Origin: an uncultured Lachnospiraceae bacterium
GTDB taxonomy: Bacteria; Bacillota_A; Clostridia; Lachnospirales; Lachnospiraceae
Direction of reading: 5' to 3'
Assembly: GCA_902787595.1 (NCBI GenBank)
Contig: CADAHD010000005.1
Span: 1-20,668, forward strand
DNA length: 20,668 bases
A program made the translations under genes and the position numbers. Positions 7,402 to 14,809 of this stretch are shown here, piece by piece (positions within the stretch are counted from its first letter, which is position 1; every line of letters starts with the position of its first letter). The notes below the pieces were generated by a model that had not been told where the DNA came from, did not search any database, and was given only the letters and a program-made list of their open reading frames with translations.

Positions 7402-9321
7402 TTATGATAAAAGTTTGTGCATGCGTTGTTTTTCTTCGTACATTGATGTATCGGCGATACGGATGAAATCGCCTATATAGCCCACATTATCGGGAGCTAT
7501 GATACAGTAGCCCAGGCTGGCTGACAGTTCAAAGCTTAATTTAAGATTAGCGATCATTTCGTCCATGGCTGCCGCAAAATCTGCCCTGTATTTATCTATG
7601 TCGATGGTGGGTTCGCCGGGGCCTACCGCTATGAATTCATCGCCTCCGTATCTGCCGAAGAGCCAGTCTTCTGAAAGCGCATTTCGCAGTGCGCGGGCGG
7701 TGGCCTTGATCGCCAGGTCGCCGTTCAGATGGCCGTAACCGTCGTTTATCTTTTTCATGAAGTTGATATCGGCAAATAAGAGAGTGGTGTATTTATTTTC
7801 ACTTTTGCGCTTTTCGATGTATGAGAAAAGCACATCCTCACAACCGGTGCGGTTATACATGCCGGTGAGGAAGTCGTTCATATAGATCTCTTTCAGCTGG
7901 CGGTTCGCCTTCTGGGAGAACATATACTGTCTTACAGTGATGAGCAGACTTTCGAGATTGTTGAGCCATCTCTTGAATTTCTGATCATACATTATCTGAG
8001 GATAATTTTTGATAGCCATATAGCCGATGGTCATATTATTCCCATACATGGCGGACAGGAGATATACGTTCGACTTGCCGGGCTCATGTGTATATCCGGG
8101 ATAAAGCTCACTGCTGCTAAACTGACGCAGAGGAGCAGATTCTCCGTTTTTCAGCTCATAAAGAACATCCATCTGCGCATGAAAACGATTGCTTGGCTTG
8201 GGGGTGGTATTTTCATTGAGCTCAAAGAAGAAAGGTTCGGTACAGATACAATAATCTTTTCCGAAAAAACGCCTTCTGCCAAGTGTTCTGGCTGAAATGG
8301 AGTTAAATTGTTCTTTGGTTTCGGCCTGCGCCATTGCCACGCGGATCTCCTGGAAGAAGAAATCAACCATGGTTGTTTCATTGCTTTCGAAGAAGAAATT
8401 GCGCATCTTTCTTTCACGAAGTTCAACAGTGGCTTTGGAAGCCGGACAGCCGCAGCTCTCCGTGGGAACAAAGTGGGAATGAAGGGAGATAGTGCGGGAA
8501 GGATCCGGATCCTCTTCCTGACGGATCAGTTCTTTATAGGTCTGCACGCCCAGTTCTTCAAGCTTTCTGGATACGGTAGAAACAGAAGGATAGGAAAAAC
8601 GGGCATCAAGCATATCATCATAACCGGTCACTATAACATCTTTGGGAACGATTATGCCTTTCTGATACAGGCCGGAGATCAGACCGAGCGCCATATGGTC
8701 ATTTGCGCATACAAAAGCGTCGGGCAGTTTATTACCGTTGTCAATCCAGTCCTGGATCTTATGTGTTGACATATAAAAATCAAAGTTGCAATATATGGTC
8801 TCACGGATGCTCAGACCATGCTCCTCAAGCACATCTTCCAGAGCTTTCCGGCGTATGGCGCTTTCTTCATTGCCTTCATATCCGCCGATGAAGATGATAT
8901 CTTTTGCATTATGATGCTCAACTATATGTTTGGCCAGCTCATGAGCGCCATCGTAGTTATCCGTATCGATCAAAGCAGCATTTGGCATATGAAGTGCGGT
9001 GCTGACTGTGGGGATAGGATCCTTTGCAAGGATCTCCTTTATAGTGTCGATCTCTTCCGGTGTGTTAAAGGTATTAGCCAGTACAATGGCGCCATCGAAT
9101 TCTTTTGGATCAAAGAGGTTGAAAAGATGCATCAGACTCCGGACGGTACTGTTAACGCCCGCCGGCAGATGGTAATTGAGGAATATAAAAATATCCGTAC
9201 CGTCAGCTTCGGCTGCTTTGCGTATTCCTTCGAATACTTCGCTTAAAAACTCGCAGCTCCATCCATTGGTCAGAACAGCTATCCTGTTCTTCTTTTTTGT
9301 CTTTTCTTTACTATCGCTCAT
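7402..9321 (-). CDS. LacI-type sugar sensor fused to GGDEF cyclase
   Basis: This is a 639-aa soluble protein with no signal peptide or membrane segment. Residues 12-290 are a periplasmic-binding-protein-like fold of the LacI/GalR effector type (RIAVLTNGWSCEFLSEVFEG, DNYDGAHELAKHIVEHH, FVCANDHMALGL, VTGYDDM), but there is no helix-turn-helix before it. Residues 300-470 are a variable middle segment, perhaps GAF-like. A helical linker leads to the GGDEF domain (about 480-636), with metal-binding Asp518 in FADIN and active-site GGDEF at 559-563. The RxxD inhibitory site expected nine residues before GGDEF is absent (SEDW there), so product feedback is doubtful. It should make cyclic di-GMP in response to an intracellular small molecule, plausibly a sugar. 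It is divergent from the Tad pilus operon and convergent with the aldolase gene. Confidence 0.92.
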   Translation of the reverse strand: MSDSKEKTKKKNRIAVLTNGWSCEFLSEVFEGIRKAAEADGTDIFIFLNYHLPAGVNSTVRSLMHLFNLFDPKEFDGAIVLANTFNTPEEIDTIKEILAKDPIPTVSTALHMPNAALIDTDNYDGAHELAKHIVEHHNAKDIIFIGGYEGNEESAIRRKALEDVLEEHGLSIRETIYCNFDFYMSTHKIQDWIDNGNKLPDAFVCANDHMALGLISGLYQKGIIVPKDVIVTGYDDMLDARFSYPSVSTVSRKLEELGVQTYKELIRQEEDPDPSRTISLHSHFVPTESCGCPASKATVELRERKMRNFFFESNETTMVDFFFQEIRVAMAQAETKEQFNSISARTLGRRRFFGKDYCICTEPFFFELNENTTPKPSNRFHAQMDVLYELKNGESAPLRQFSSSELYPGYTHEPGKSNVYLLSAMYGNNMTIGYMAIKNYPQIMYDQKFKRWLNNLESLLITVRQYMFSQKANRQLKEIYMNDFLTGMYNRTGCEDVLFSYIEKRKSENKYTTLLFADINFMKKINDGYGHLNGDLAIKATARALRNALSEDWLFGRYGGDEFIAVGPGEPTIDIDKYRADFAAAMDEMIANLKLSFELSASLGYCIIAPDNVGYIGDFIRIADTSMYEEKQRMHKLLS

Positions 9322-9369
9322 TATCCTGATCTCTCCACAGTGCGTTTTTGAATAAACTACACAAATTTT

Positions 9370-9398
9370 ATTATATTCTAAGGGCTATTCATTGTCAA
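9370..9398 (-). promoter_or_regulatory. Consensus sigma-A promoter of the GGDEF gene
   Basis: On the minus strand TTGACA (complement of 9393-9398), 17 bases and TATAAT (complement of 9370-9375) match the consensus in all twelve positions. Transcription should start near 9362, about 40 bases before the ATG. Confidence 0.85.
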
Positions 9399-9537
9399 TG
9401 TGTCGGTTTGTGAGTGTTTGCCGGGTTGACATAAGAGTATTGCAGAAAAAAATTTTTATTCATTGGGATATTGCATGGCAGTAGGCGATAACGGTTTTAC
9501 CGGGCCGGTTACATTTTTGTTATGCTAAAAAATGGGC

Positions 9538-9566
9538 TTGCATTTCCGGGGAGAGAGTGCTATCAT
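9538..9566 (+). promoter_or_regulatory. Extended -10 promoter of the Tad operon
   Basis: TTGCAT (9538-9543), a 17-base spacer that ends with TGC, and TATCAT (9561-9566, 5/6) make an extended -10 promoter like that of the aldolase gene. The predicted start is near 9573, giving a leader of about 170 bases before ATG 9744. I see nothing else clear in 9399-9537. Confidence 0.6.
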
Positions 9567-9572
9567 CGCGTC

Positions 9573-9743
9573 AAGTTGAAGCGGCATCTGCCGCAGAGGT
9601 CTGTTGACCCCCTTTGTACGGTCTATTAGCAACCGTAGTTAGGGATAGTTCGATCAACAGCATTCCCATAAAAATATTGAGTATGTTTTGAGTTTTATTT
9701 GTGTGTTTTACCGGCATTTCTTTGCGTGCAAGGAGGTTTTCAG
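9573..9743 (+). ncRNA. Folded Tad operon leader, candidate cis-regulatory RNA
   Basis: The predicted leader can fold compactly. A hairpin pairs GCGGC (9581-9585) with GCCGC (9590-9594). An outer helix pairs CTGTTGA (9601-9607) with TCAACAG (9654-9660); inside it CCCT (9610-9613) pairs with AGGG (9641-9644), and TACGGT (9617-9622) pairs with ACCGTA (9632-9637) over a 9-base loop. Two competing pairings exist: GGTC (9598-9601) with GACC (9606-9609), which breaks the outer helix, and GGGA (9642-9645) with TCCC (9664-9667). It does not match the c-di-GMP-I (GEMM) core, nor convincingly any other riboswitch class I can recall. There is no T run, so control would be at translation or stability. The tail from 9668 looks unstructured and ends in AAGGAGG (9730-9736). 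Confidence 0.45.
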
Positions 9744-10154
9744 ATGCCTGTGGCGATGATGTTATGCCTGCTCGTCCTATCGGTTACGGCGGATCTGTGG
9801 ACGGACAGGATACCGAATGCTTTAACTTTTACCGGACTGGTGGCCGGCCTGATCAATAGCTATGAGAGGGCCGGTATGCCGGGGCTGGTTTCCGCGATAA
9901 CAGCGGCAGCGGTGATCTTTTTGATCTGCTATCTGCTGTTTATGATAAAGGCCTTGCGGGGCGGGGACGGGAAACTGTTGAGTGCTCTGGCTGCAATGAC
10001 GGGCTTGGCTGTGGTGAAGAATGTATTGATCCTTTCTCTCCTCATAGCGTTGATAGCAGGTCTTCCCGCAGCAGTAAAGACGCATTTCAGGGGACAGACA
10101 CGGATACATTTCAGTGTTCCCGTTCTGCTGGCCACTTTGATAATGATGATCTGA
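9744..10154 (+). CDS. Prepilin peptidase (TadV/CpaA type, A24)
   Basis: This 136-aa integral membrane aspartic peptidase starts at ATG 9744, seven bases after AAGGAGG. The two catalytic aspartates are visible: Asp17 in ADLWTDRIPNALT and Asp75 in RGGDGKLL (the GxGD motif). There are about five hydrophobic segments and no N-terminal methylase domain, as in the short CpaA/TadV class. It cleaves the leader of the Flp pilin and pseudopilins at the inner face of the membrane before pilus assembly. It is the first gene of the Tad operon; the second peptidase gene comes seven genes later. Confidence 0.9.
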   Translation: MPVAMMLCLLVLSVTADLWTDRIPNALTFTGLVAGLINSYERAGMPGLVSAITAAAVIFLICYLLFMIKALRGGDGKLLSALAAMTGLAVVKNVLILSLLIALIAGLPAAVKTHFRGQTRIHFSVPVLLATLIMMI

Positions 10155-10171
10155 AGGAAGGGGTAAGTGAT

Positions 10172-11164
10172 ATGAAAGGGATAATGGCTCTATGCGATAA
10201 GGATGAAGAGTATGTGTACAGGCTGCAGGAGCTTTTAAGCCGAAGGGAATCATTCCCGTTTACGGTAAGCGCTTATACGGACAGGGAGGCTTTCAGGGCA
10301 GAGCTTAAAAAGGGAAGATTTGCTCTGGTTCTGGCTGCAGAGGATTTTTACCGGGACGCGCAGCAACAGGATACGGAAAGGAAGACCGCGCTTATGCTTC
10401 TCGAAGATAAAAACAGCGCGAACGCTTCAGTTGCGGGCATAAATAAGTATCAGTCCGGGGAAAAGATCAGGCAGGAGATCATGGAGAAGTATTCTCCGGA
10501 TAATGCTGGCGCCATTGACGGGGCGGGTAATAAGAAGACGGTTTTGCTGGGAGTTTATTCGCCTATATGCCGTTCACTGCAAACGTCGTTTTCTCTATTG
10601 ATGGGACAATTTCTGGCAAAGAAGGGCAGTGTTCTGTATCTGAACTTTGAGCCGTTTTCGGGGCTGTCGGGTCTGTTAAACAGTCCGGGGGACAGGGATC
10701 TGACGGATCTGGTGTATTACATGCAGGGCGGCAGGGAGAGGCTGGTGTATAAGCTTGAGAGCATGGTAGGCAATGTGAACGGGCTGGATTATATTTCTCC
10801 CGCCTTCTCCTTTGTGGATCTGGGGCAGGTAAGGGAAGAAAGCTGGCTTATGCTGATACAGACTCTGAAGGAGTTAAAAACATATGACCACGTGATACTC
10901 GACCTTTCGGAAATGGTACATGGTCTGCTGAATGTACTCAGAGAATGCGACAGCATATATACGATCTCCGACAGGGAAGGCCTGGCGCTGTCACGGATGG
11001 AACAGTATGAGGAACTGTTAAAAAGCCTTGATTATGAGGATCTGCTGGAACGCTCGAAGAGATGTGAATTGCCGCGTTTCAGAAAGATACCATCAAGCCT
11101 TGAGGAATTGCCGTATTCGGACCTGGCTATGTATGTGAGAAAACTGCTGGAGGAAGAAAGATGA
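10172..11164 (+). CDS. CpaE/TadZ-like protein with degenerate P-loop
   Basis: This 330-aa protein fills the TadZ (CpaE) place before the TadA ATPase. The first 100 residues look like a receiver-type domain without the phosphorylated aspartate (FALVLAAEDFY where the Asp would be). Residues 122-330 resemble a MinD/ParA-like ATPase, with VLYLNFEP and VILDLS strands. The deviant Walker A (KGGxGKT) is replaced by VYSPICRSLQTSF (128-140), so lysine and glycines are lost and ATP hydrolysis is unlikely. TadZ proteins localise the pilus machine to a pole. The gene ends in an ATGA overlap with tadA, so the two are translationally coupled. Similarity is at fold level, and order in the operon carries much of the call. 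Confidence 0.75.
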   Translation: MKGIMALCDKDEEYVYRLQELLSRRESFPFTVSAYTDREAFRAELKKGRFALVLAAEDFYRDAQQQDTERKTALMLLEDKNSANASVAGINKYQSGEKIRQEIMEKYSPDNAGAIDGAGNKKTVLLGVYSPICRSLQTSFSLLMGQFLAKKGSVLYLNFEPFSGLSGLLNSPGDRDLTDLVYYMQGGRERLVYKLESMVGNVNGLDYISPAFSFVDLGQVREESWLMLIQTLKELKTYDHVILDLSEMVHGLLNVLRECDSIYTISDREGLALSRMEQYEELLKSLDYEDLLERSKRCELPRFRKIPSSLEELPYSDLAMYVRKLLEEER

Positions 11165-12378
11165 GGAACATGGAAGAAATAAAAAGCAGGCTGAGGGAAA
11201 GCATCATGGGGCGTTTTTCCATGGACCGTGAGCTGAGCGATGATGAAGTAAGGGATATCATTGACGGTGCGATCATGGAATCCGGAAGAAGCCTGGGACT
11301 TTCTCTGGAGGAGAAGAAAGAGCTTGCAAAGGATATGTTTTATACCATCAGGCGTCTGGATATACTGCAGGAACTTACGGATGATCCCAGAGTGACGGAG
11401 ATAATGATCAACGGGAAAGATCATATTTTTATTGAACGTGACGGAAAGCTTTTCAGATGGGATAAGAGCTTTTCCTCGGAGGACAAGCTGGAAGATGTGA
11501 TCCAGCAGATAGTTGCCAGATGCAACCGTACGGTAAACGAATCATCGCCTATAGTTGATGCGCGTCTGGAGAACGGATCACGTGTAAATGTGGTGCTGGC
11601 GCCGGTTGCTCTTAACGGTCCGATAGTGACGATAAGACGTTTTCCGGAGAAGCCTATACAGATGGAGGATCTGAAACGCTTTGGAGCCATAAATCAGGAA
11701 GTGATAGATTTCCTCAAGAAACTGGTAGTGGCCGGATATAACATTTTTATCTCCGGAGGGACGGGATCGGGGAAGACGACCTTTCTGAATGCGCTTTCAA
11801 ATTTTATACCCAAGGACTCGAGGATCATCACCATCGAAGATTCAGCCGAGCTTCAGATACAGGGTGTACCGAACCTGGTAAGACTTGAAACCCGTAATGC
11901 AAATGTGGAGGGATGCAGGGAAATAAGCATGCGCGATCTGATCAAATCTTCGCTGCGTATGCGTCCGGACCGCATCGTCGTCGGAGAGGTCAGGGGAAGC
12001 GAGGCTCTGGATATGATCCAGGCGATGAATACCGGTCATGACGGTTCGCTTTCAACAGGGCATGCAAACAGCGCGGCGGATATGCTTACAAGGCTGGAGA
12101 CAATGATACTTATGGGGATGGATCTGCCGCTTTCCGCGATAAGAGGGCAGCTGGCCAGCGGGATCGATGTGATAGTGCATCTGGGGAGGCTCAGGGACAA
12201 GAGCCGCAAAGTGCTGCAGGTGGTGGAAATACTTGATTATAAAGACGATGTGATAGGAACCAATGTTCTGTATGAATTTGAAGAGGAAGGAGAAGATGAG
12301 CATGGCAGGATCCTTGGGACGCTTAAAAAAAGAAATACGCTGGAGCGCAAAGCAAAACTCCGCGCTGCAGGATTATGA
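11161..12378 (+). CDS. tadA: TadA/CpaF secretion ATPase
   Basis: This 405-aa hexameric ATPase of the GspE/VirB11 superfamily powers Flp pilus assembly (and possibly retraction) at the cytoplasmic face of the membrane. It carries an N-terminal domain with DDPRVTEIMINGKDHIF, the Arg-rich VNVVLAPVALNGPIVTIRRF strand, Walker A GGTGSGKTT (199-207), the Asp box around ITIEDSAELQ, Walker B-like RIVVGEVRG (271-279) and the His box GSLSTGHANS (295-304). All catalytic motifs are intact. The start overlaps the TadZ stop by four bases (ATGA). The gene overlaps tadB by 77 bases. A C-terminal lysine-rich tail (LKKRNTLERKAKLRAAGL) may contact TadB or membrane lipids; this is a guess. Confidence 0.95.
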   Translation: MRNMEEIKSRLRESIMGRFSMDRELSDDEVRDIIDGAIMESGRSLGLSLEEKKELAKDMFYTIRRLDILQELTDDPRVTEIMINGKDHIFIERDGKLFRWDKSFSSEDKLEDVIQQIVARCNRTVNESSPIVDARLENGSRVNVVLAPVALNGPIVTIRRFPEKPIQMEDLKRFGAINQEVIDFLKKLVVAGYNIFISGGTGSGKTTFLNALSNFIPKDSRIITIEDSAELQIQGVPNLVRLETRNANVEGCREISMRDLIKSSLRMRPDRIVVGEVRGSEALDMIQAMNTGHDGSLSTGHANSAADMLTRLETMILMGMDLPLSAIRGQLASGIDVIVHLGRLRDKSRKVLQVVEILDYKDDVIGTNVLYEFEEEGEDEHGRILGTLKKRNTLERKAKLRAAGL

Positions 12379-13105
12379 TGAATACCTTTTGAATCCGGGC
12401 GAGTGGATTTTTGCCTTTATCAAGGGGATAGCCGCGCTTATGCTTATTGCTTATGTTTTTTACCGCTCGACTGCTGCGTTTTTTATCCTGTTGCCGGCAA
12501 TAGCCGTATATCTTCTGACGGAACGCAGAAATACTGTTAAGAAGCGCAGATACGAGATGATGCTGCAGTTTAGGGAAATGATGAATGCTGTGATAGCGGG
12601 GCTGCAGGCCGGATATTCCATAGAAAATGCCTTTGTGCATGCTTACGAAGATATGCGGCTCATGTATGGGGCGGATGCAATGATAAGCATAGAGCTTAGG
12701 GCTATAGCCAGAAAGCTTAAGAATAATCTCAATATAGAGGATGCTCTTGATGATCTTGCCGGGCGCGCGCACGTACAGGATATCACGGATTTTGCAGAGG
12801 TATTTCGTATTGCAAAACGCAGCGGCGGTGATCTGCCGGGGATATTGCGAAATACAGCGGATCTGATCAGTGACCGCATTGAAGTGCAGCGCGAGATCGC
12901 CACCCAGATCTCTGCCAAGAAAATGGAGCAGGGCATAATGAGCCTGGTTCCGTTCGGAATAATCCTTTATATAGATGCTACTTCACCGGGTTTCTTTGAT
13001 CCGCTTTATCACAGCCTTTTCGGAGCAGCTGTCATGAGCGCGATGCTGGCAGTTTATATTGCAGCCTATCTGCTGGCCGGAAAGATATTGGATATCAGGT
13101 ATTAA
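12302..13105 (+). CDS. tadB: TadB-like inner membrane platform protein
   Basis: This 267-aa T2SSF-domain protein starts at ATG 12302, nine bases after AAGGAG (12287-12292); the ATG at 12296 is too close to the site. It overlaps tadA by 77 bases. N-terminal hydrophobic segments (about 35-75: FAFIKGIAALMLIAYVFYR, then AFFILLPAIAVYLL) precede the cytoplasmic T2SSF domain (MMLQFREMMNAVIAGLQAGY ... GGDLPGILRNTADLISDRIE), and two C-terminal segments end the protein. This is the usual TadB plan with a slightly short N terminus. It forms the membrane platform with TadC and couples TadA to pilin polymerisation. The following gene starts 12 bases after its stop. Confidence 0.9.
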   Translation: MAGSLGRLKKEIRWSAKQNSALQDYDEYLLNPGEWIFAFIKGIAALMLIAYVFYRSTAAFFILLPAIAVYLLTERRNTVKKRRYEMMLQFREMMNAVIAGLQAGYSIENAFVHAYEDMRLMYGADAMISIELRAIARKLKNNLNIEDALDDLAGRAHVQDITDFAEVFRIAKRSGGDLPGILRNTADLISDRIEVQREIATQISAKKMEQGIMSLVPFGIILYIDATSPGFFDPLYHSLFGAAVMSAMLAVYIAAYLLAGKILDIRY

Positions 13106-13117
13106 CGGGAGGTGTAT

Positions 13118-14557
13118 ATGGAATATTTTGCGATCATCATGATAGCGGTAATAACTGTTTTATGCATTTTGACTTCTAAGGAAAAGGTGCCGGCAGAATG
13201 TGAGGCATCAACGGTTACGCGGCCTTTCTTCCGGCTGGCGGTGCGTATGGAAAGATTATTAAGGGAAGGCCCTATGAAAAAAAAGATCTTTTCGCAAAAT
13301 GAAGAAAAGTTCAGGATGCTGGAACCTTCTTCCGATGCGGGCAGATCGACGAGGATACAGTTTGTAAAGAAATGTGGTCTCTGTTTTTTGATACTGACAG
13401 CAGGCATGGCGTTCATACTGATCATCAGCTACAACGAGAAAAATGAGAAAGCTCTGTCTGAAGACGGCAGTCTGGAGCGGAGGGAATTCGGAAAAGGAAA
13501 GTATACGGTTGAGCTGGATGCTGATGTGGGCGGGGAGCAGAGCGTTATGGACGTCGTTGTGGAAGAGCGCATGTTTACTGAGGAAGAGATCAGGGAAATG
13601 CTTCCGGGATTCAGGGAAAAACTGGAAAAAGCAGTGCTTGGAAAGAACAGGGACGCCGATCACGTGGATAGCGATCTGGATCTGGTAAGTGAAATAAAAG
13701 GATATCCGTTCATTGTGGAATGGGATATAGGAAACAGGGAAGTCTTTAACCGCATGGGCGAGATAAGGGAAAATATACCGGCGGAGGGGAGCCTTTGCAT
13801 GCTGACGGCTCACATTACATATGATGAGCATGAAGAACAGCATAGTTTTTCCGTTATGGCCTATCCGCGTGAAATGAGTGAGACAGAAAAGCTGGGACAG
13901 AAGATAGAGTCTGCTTTATCGGATGCAGCGTATAAGAGCCGAAATGAAAATAAATTCATACTGCCTTCGGAAGTGGATGGGATCAAAGTGATCTGGCAGG
14001 AGAGAAAGACGGGCAGTGTTGTGATATTGGCGGTGATGATAGTTGTATCCGTAGCTGCTGTCTATTGGGGACGCGATAAGGATCTGGATAAGAAACTGAA
14101 AGAGCGTGATGCGCAGCTGGAAGCGGATTACCCCGAGATGGTGAGCAAGCTTTCATTATATATAGGCGCAGGCATGAGCACACGCATGGCCTGGCGCAAG
14201 ATGGTGGATGAGTATAAACAGAAAGGTATCAAAAGATATGTATATGAAGAGATGCTGCTCTGCTGCAGGGAGATGGACAGCGGAATCAGTGAACTGCAGG
14301 CGTATCAGCTGTTTGCAAAAAGATGCAGGCTGCAGAAATATGTAAAGCTTGTTTCGCTTTTAGAGCAGAACAGCAGGCTGGGAGCGGCAGGTTTTTTGAG
14401 CACTATGCGAAGTGAGTGCAGGGATGCCCTGCAGGACAGAAAATCGAATGCCAGAAGATTGGGTGAAGAAGCGGGAACTAAGCTTTTGCTTCCAATGATA
14501 ATGATGCTGGCTATCGTTATGGTTGTGATCATTGTGCCGGCTTTTGTTTCCATCTAA
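13118..14557 (+). CDS. tadC: TadC-like platform protein with extracytoplasmic insertion
   Basis: This 479-aa protein starts at ATG 13118, five bases after GGGAGG; the GTG at 13112 lies inside that site and is rejected. Membrane segments lie at residues 2-18, 86-105, 298-317 and 456-478. The second half holds the T2SSF domain (318-455: YPEMVSKLSLYIGAGMSTR, EMDSGISELQAYQLFAKRC). Ordinary TadC is about 300 residues; here about 190 extra residues (106-297) sit between segments 2 and 3, where the positive-inside rule puts them outside the cell. The insertion is charged, mixed alpha/beta in appearance (VELDADVGGEQSVMDVVVEE, FTEEEIREMLPGFREKLEK) and has only one cysteine. I do not recognise it. It may touch the growing pilus or cell wall. 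Confidence 0.85.
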   Translation: MEYFAIIMIAVITVLCILTSKEKVPAECEASTVTRPFFRLAVRMERLLREGPMKKKIFSQNEEKFRMLEPSSDAGRSTRIQFVKKCGLCFLILTAGMAFILIISYNEKNEKALSEDGSLERREFGKGKYTVELDADVGGEQSVMDVVVEERMFTEEEIREMLPGFREKLEKAVLGKNRDADHVDSDLDLVSEIKGYPFIVEWDIGNREVFNRMGEIRENIPAEGSLCMLTAHITYDEHEEQHSFSVMAYPREMSETEKLGQKIESALSDAAYKSRNENKFILPSEVDGIKVIWQERKTGSVVILAVMIVVSVAAVYWGRDKDLDKKLKERDAQLEADYPEMVSKLSLYIGAGMSTRMAWRKMVDEYKQKGIKRYVYEEMLLCCREMDSGISELQAYQLFAKRCRLQKYVKLVSLLEQNSRLGAAGFLSTMRSECRDALQDRKSNARRLGEEAGTKLLLPMIMMLAIVMVVIIVPAFVSI

Positions 14558-14605
14558 GGAGACGGGAGAGGGAGAAAAAAGCAGCGGAGAAAGGAGGTAT
14601 ATGCC

Positions 14606-14788
14606 ATGGCGCTTTGGAAAGGTCTTAAAGAATATGCGCAGGACGACGCAGGTATGGGTACGGTGGAAGTAATACTGATCATCGTGGTCCTGGTTGGTCT
14701 GGTCCTGATCTTTAAAAAGCAGATCACTACCATAGTCAATGATCTGTTTGACAGTATTGTTACTAAATCAGCTGATGTTGCGAGATAA
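14606..14788 (+). CDS. flp: Flp-type pilin
   Basis: This is a 60-aa class IVb prepilin, the major pilus subunit. ATG 14606 is eight bases after AAGGAGG (14591-14597); the ATG at 14601 is out of frame and too close. The 16-residue leader ends in DDAG, and cleavage before Met17 gives a 44-residue mature pilin MGTVEVILIIVVLVGLVLIF with the conserved Glu at +5 and a long hydrophobic stalk. The sequence ends in polar residues. The length matches Flp pilins. The 48-base gap before it is the first sizeable gap in the operon and could hold an internal promoter or processing site, but I see no clear one. Flp pilins are usually far more abundant than their operon partners. Confidence 0.95.
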   Translation: MALWKGLKEYAQDDAGMGTVEVILIIVVLVGLVLIFKKQITTIVNDLFDSIVTKSADVAR

Positions 14789-14809
14789 AGAGAAATATAG
14801 GAGGAGTCC

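Noticed and set aside
9426..9454. Rightward promoter from TTGACA at 9426
   Set aside because: A perfect -35 box is present, but at normal spacing the -10 position reads AAAATT; the promoter at 9538-9566 is better.
9573..9670. c-di-GMP riboswitch (GEMM) before the Tad operon
   Set aside because: The conserved GGCAAACC and GACGCAAAGCC core elements of class I are absent; one GCAACCG string recalls class II but it is used in a simple hairpin and the rest does not match.
13259..13843. 194-codon minus-strand frame within the TadC gene
   Set aside because: It is fully antisense to a gene with clear membrane segments and T2SSF motifs, and has no start signal.
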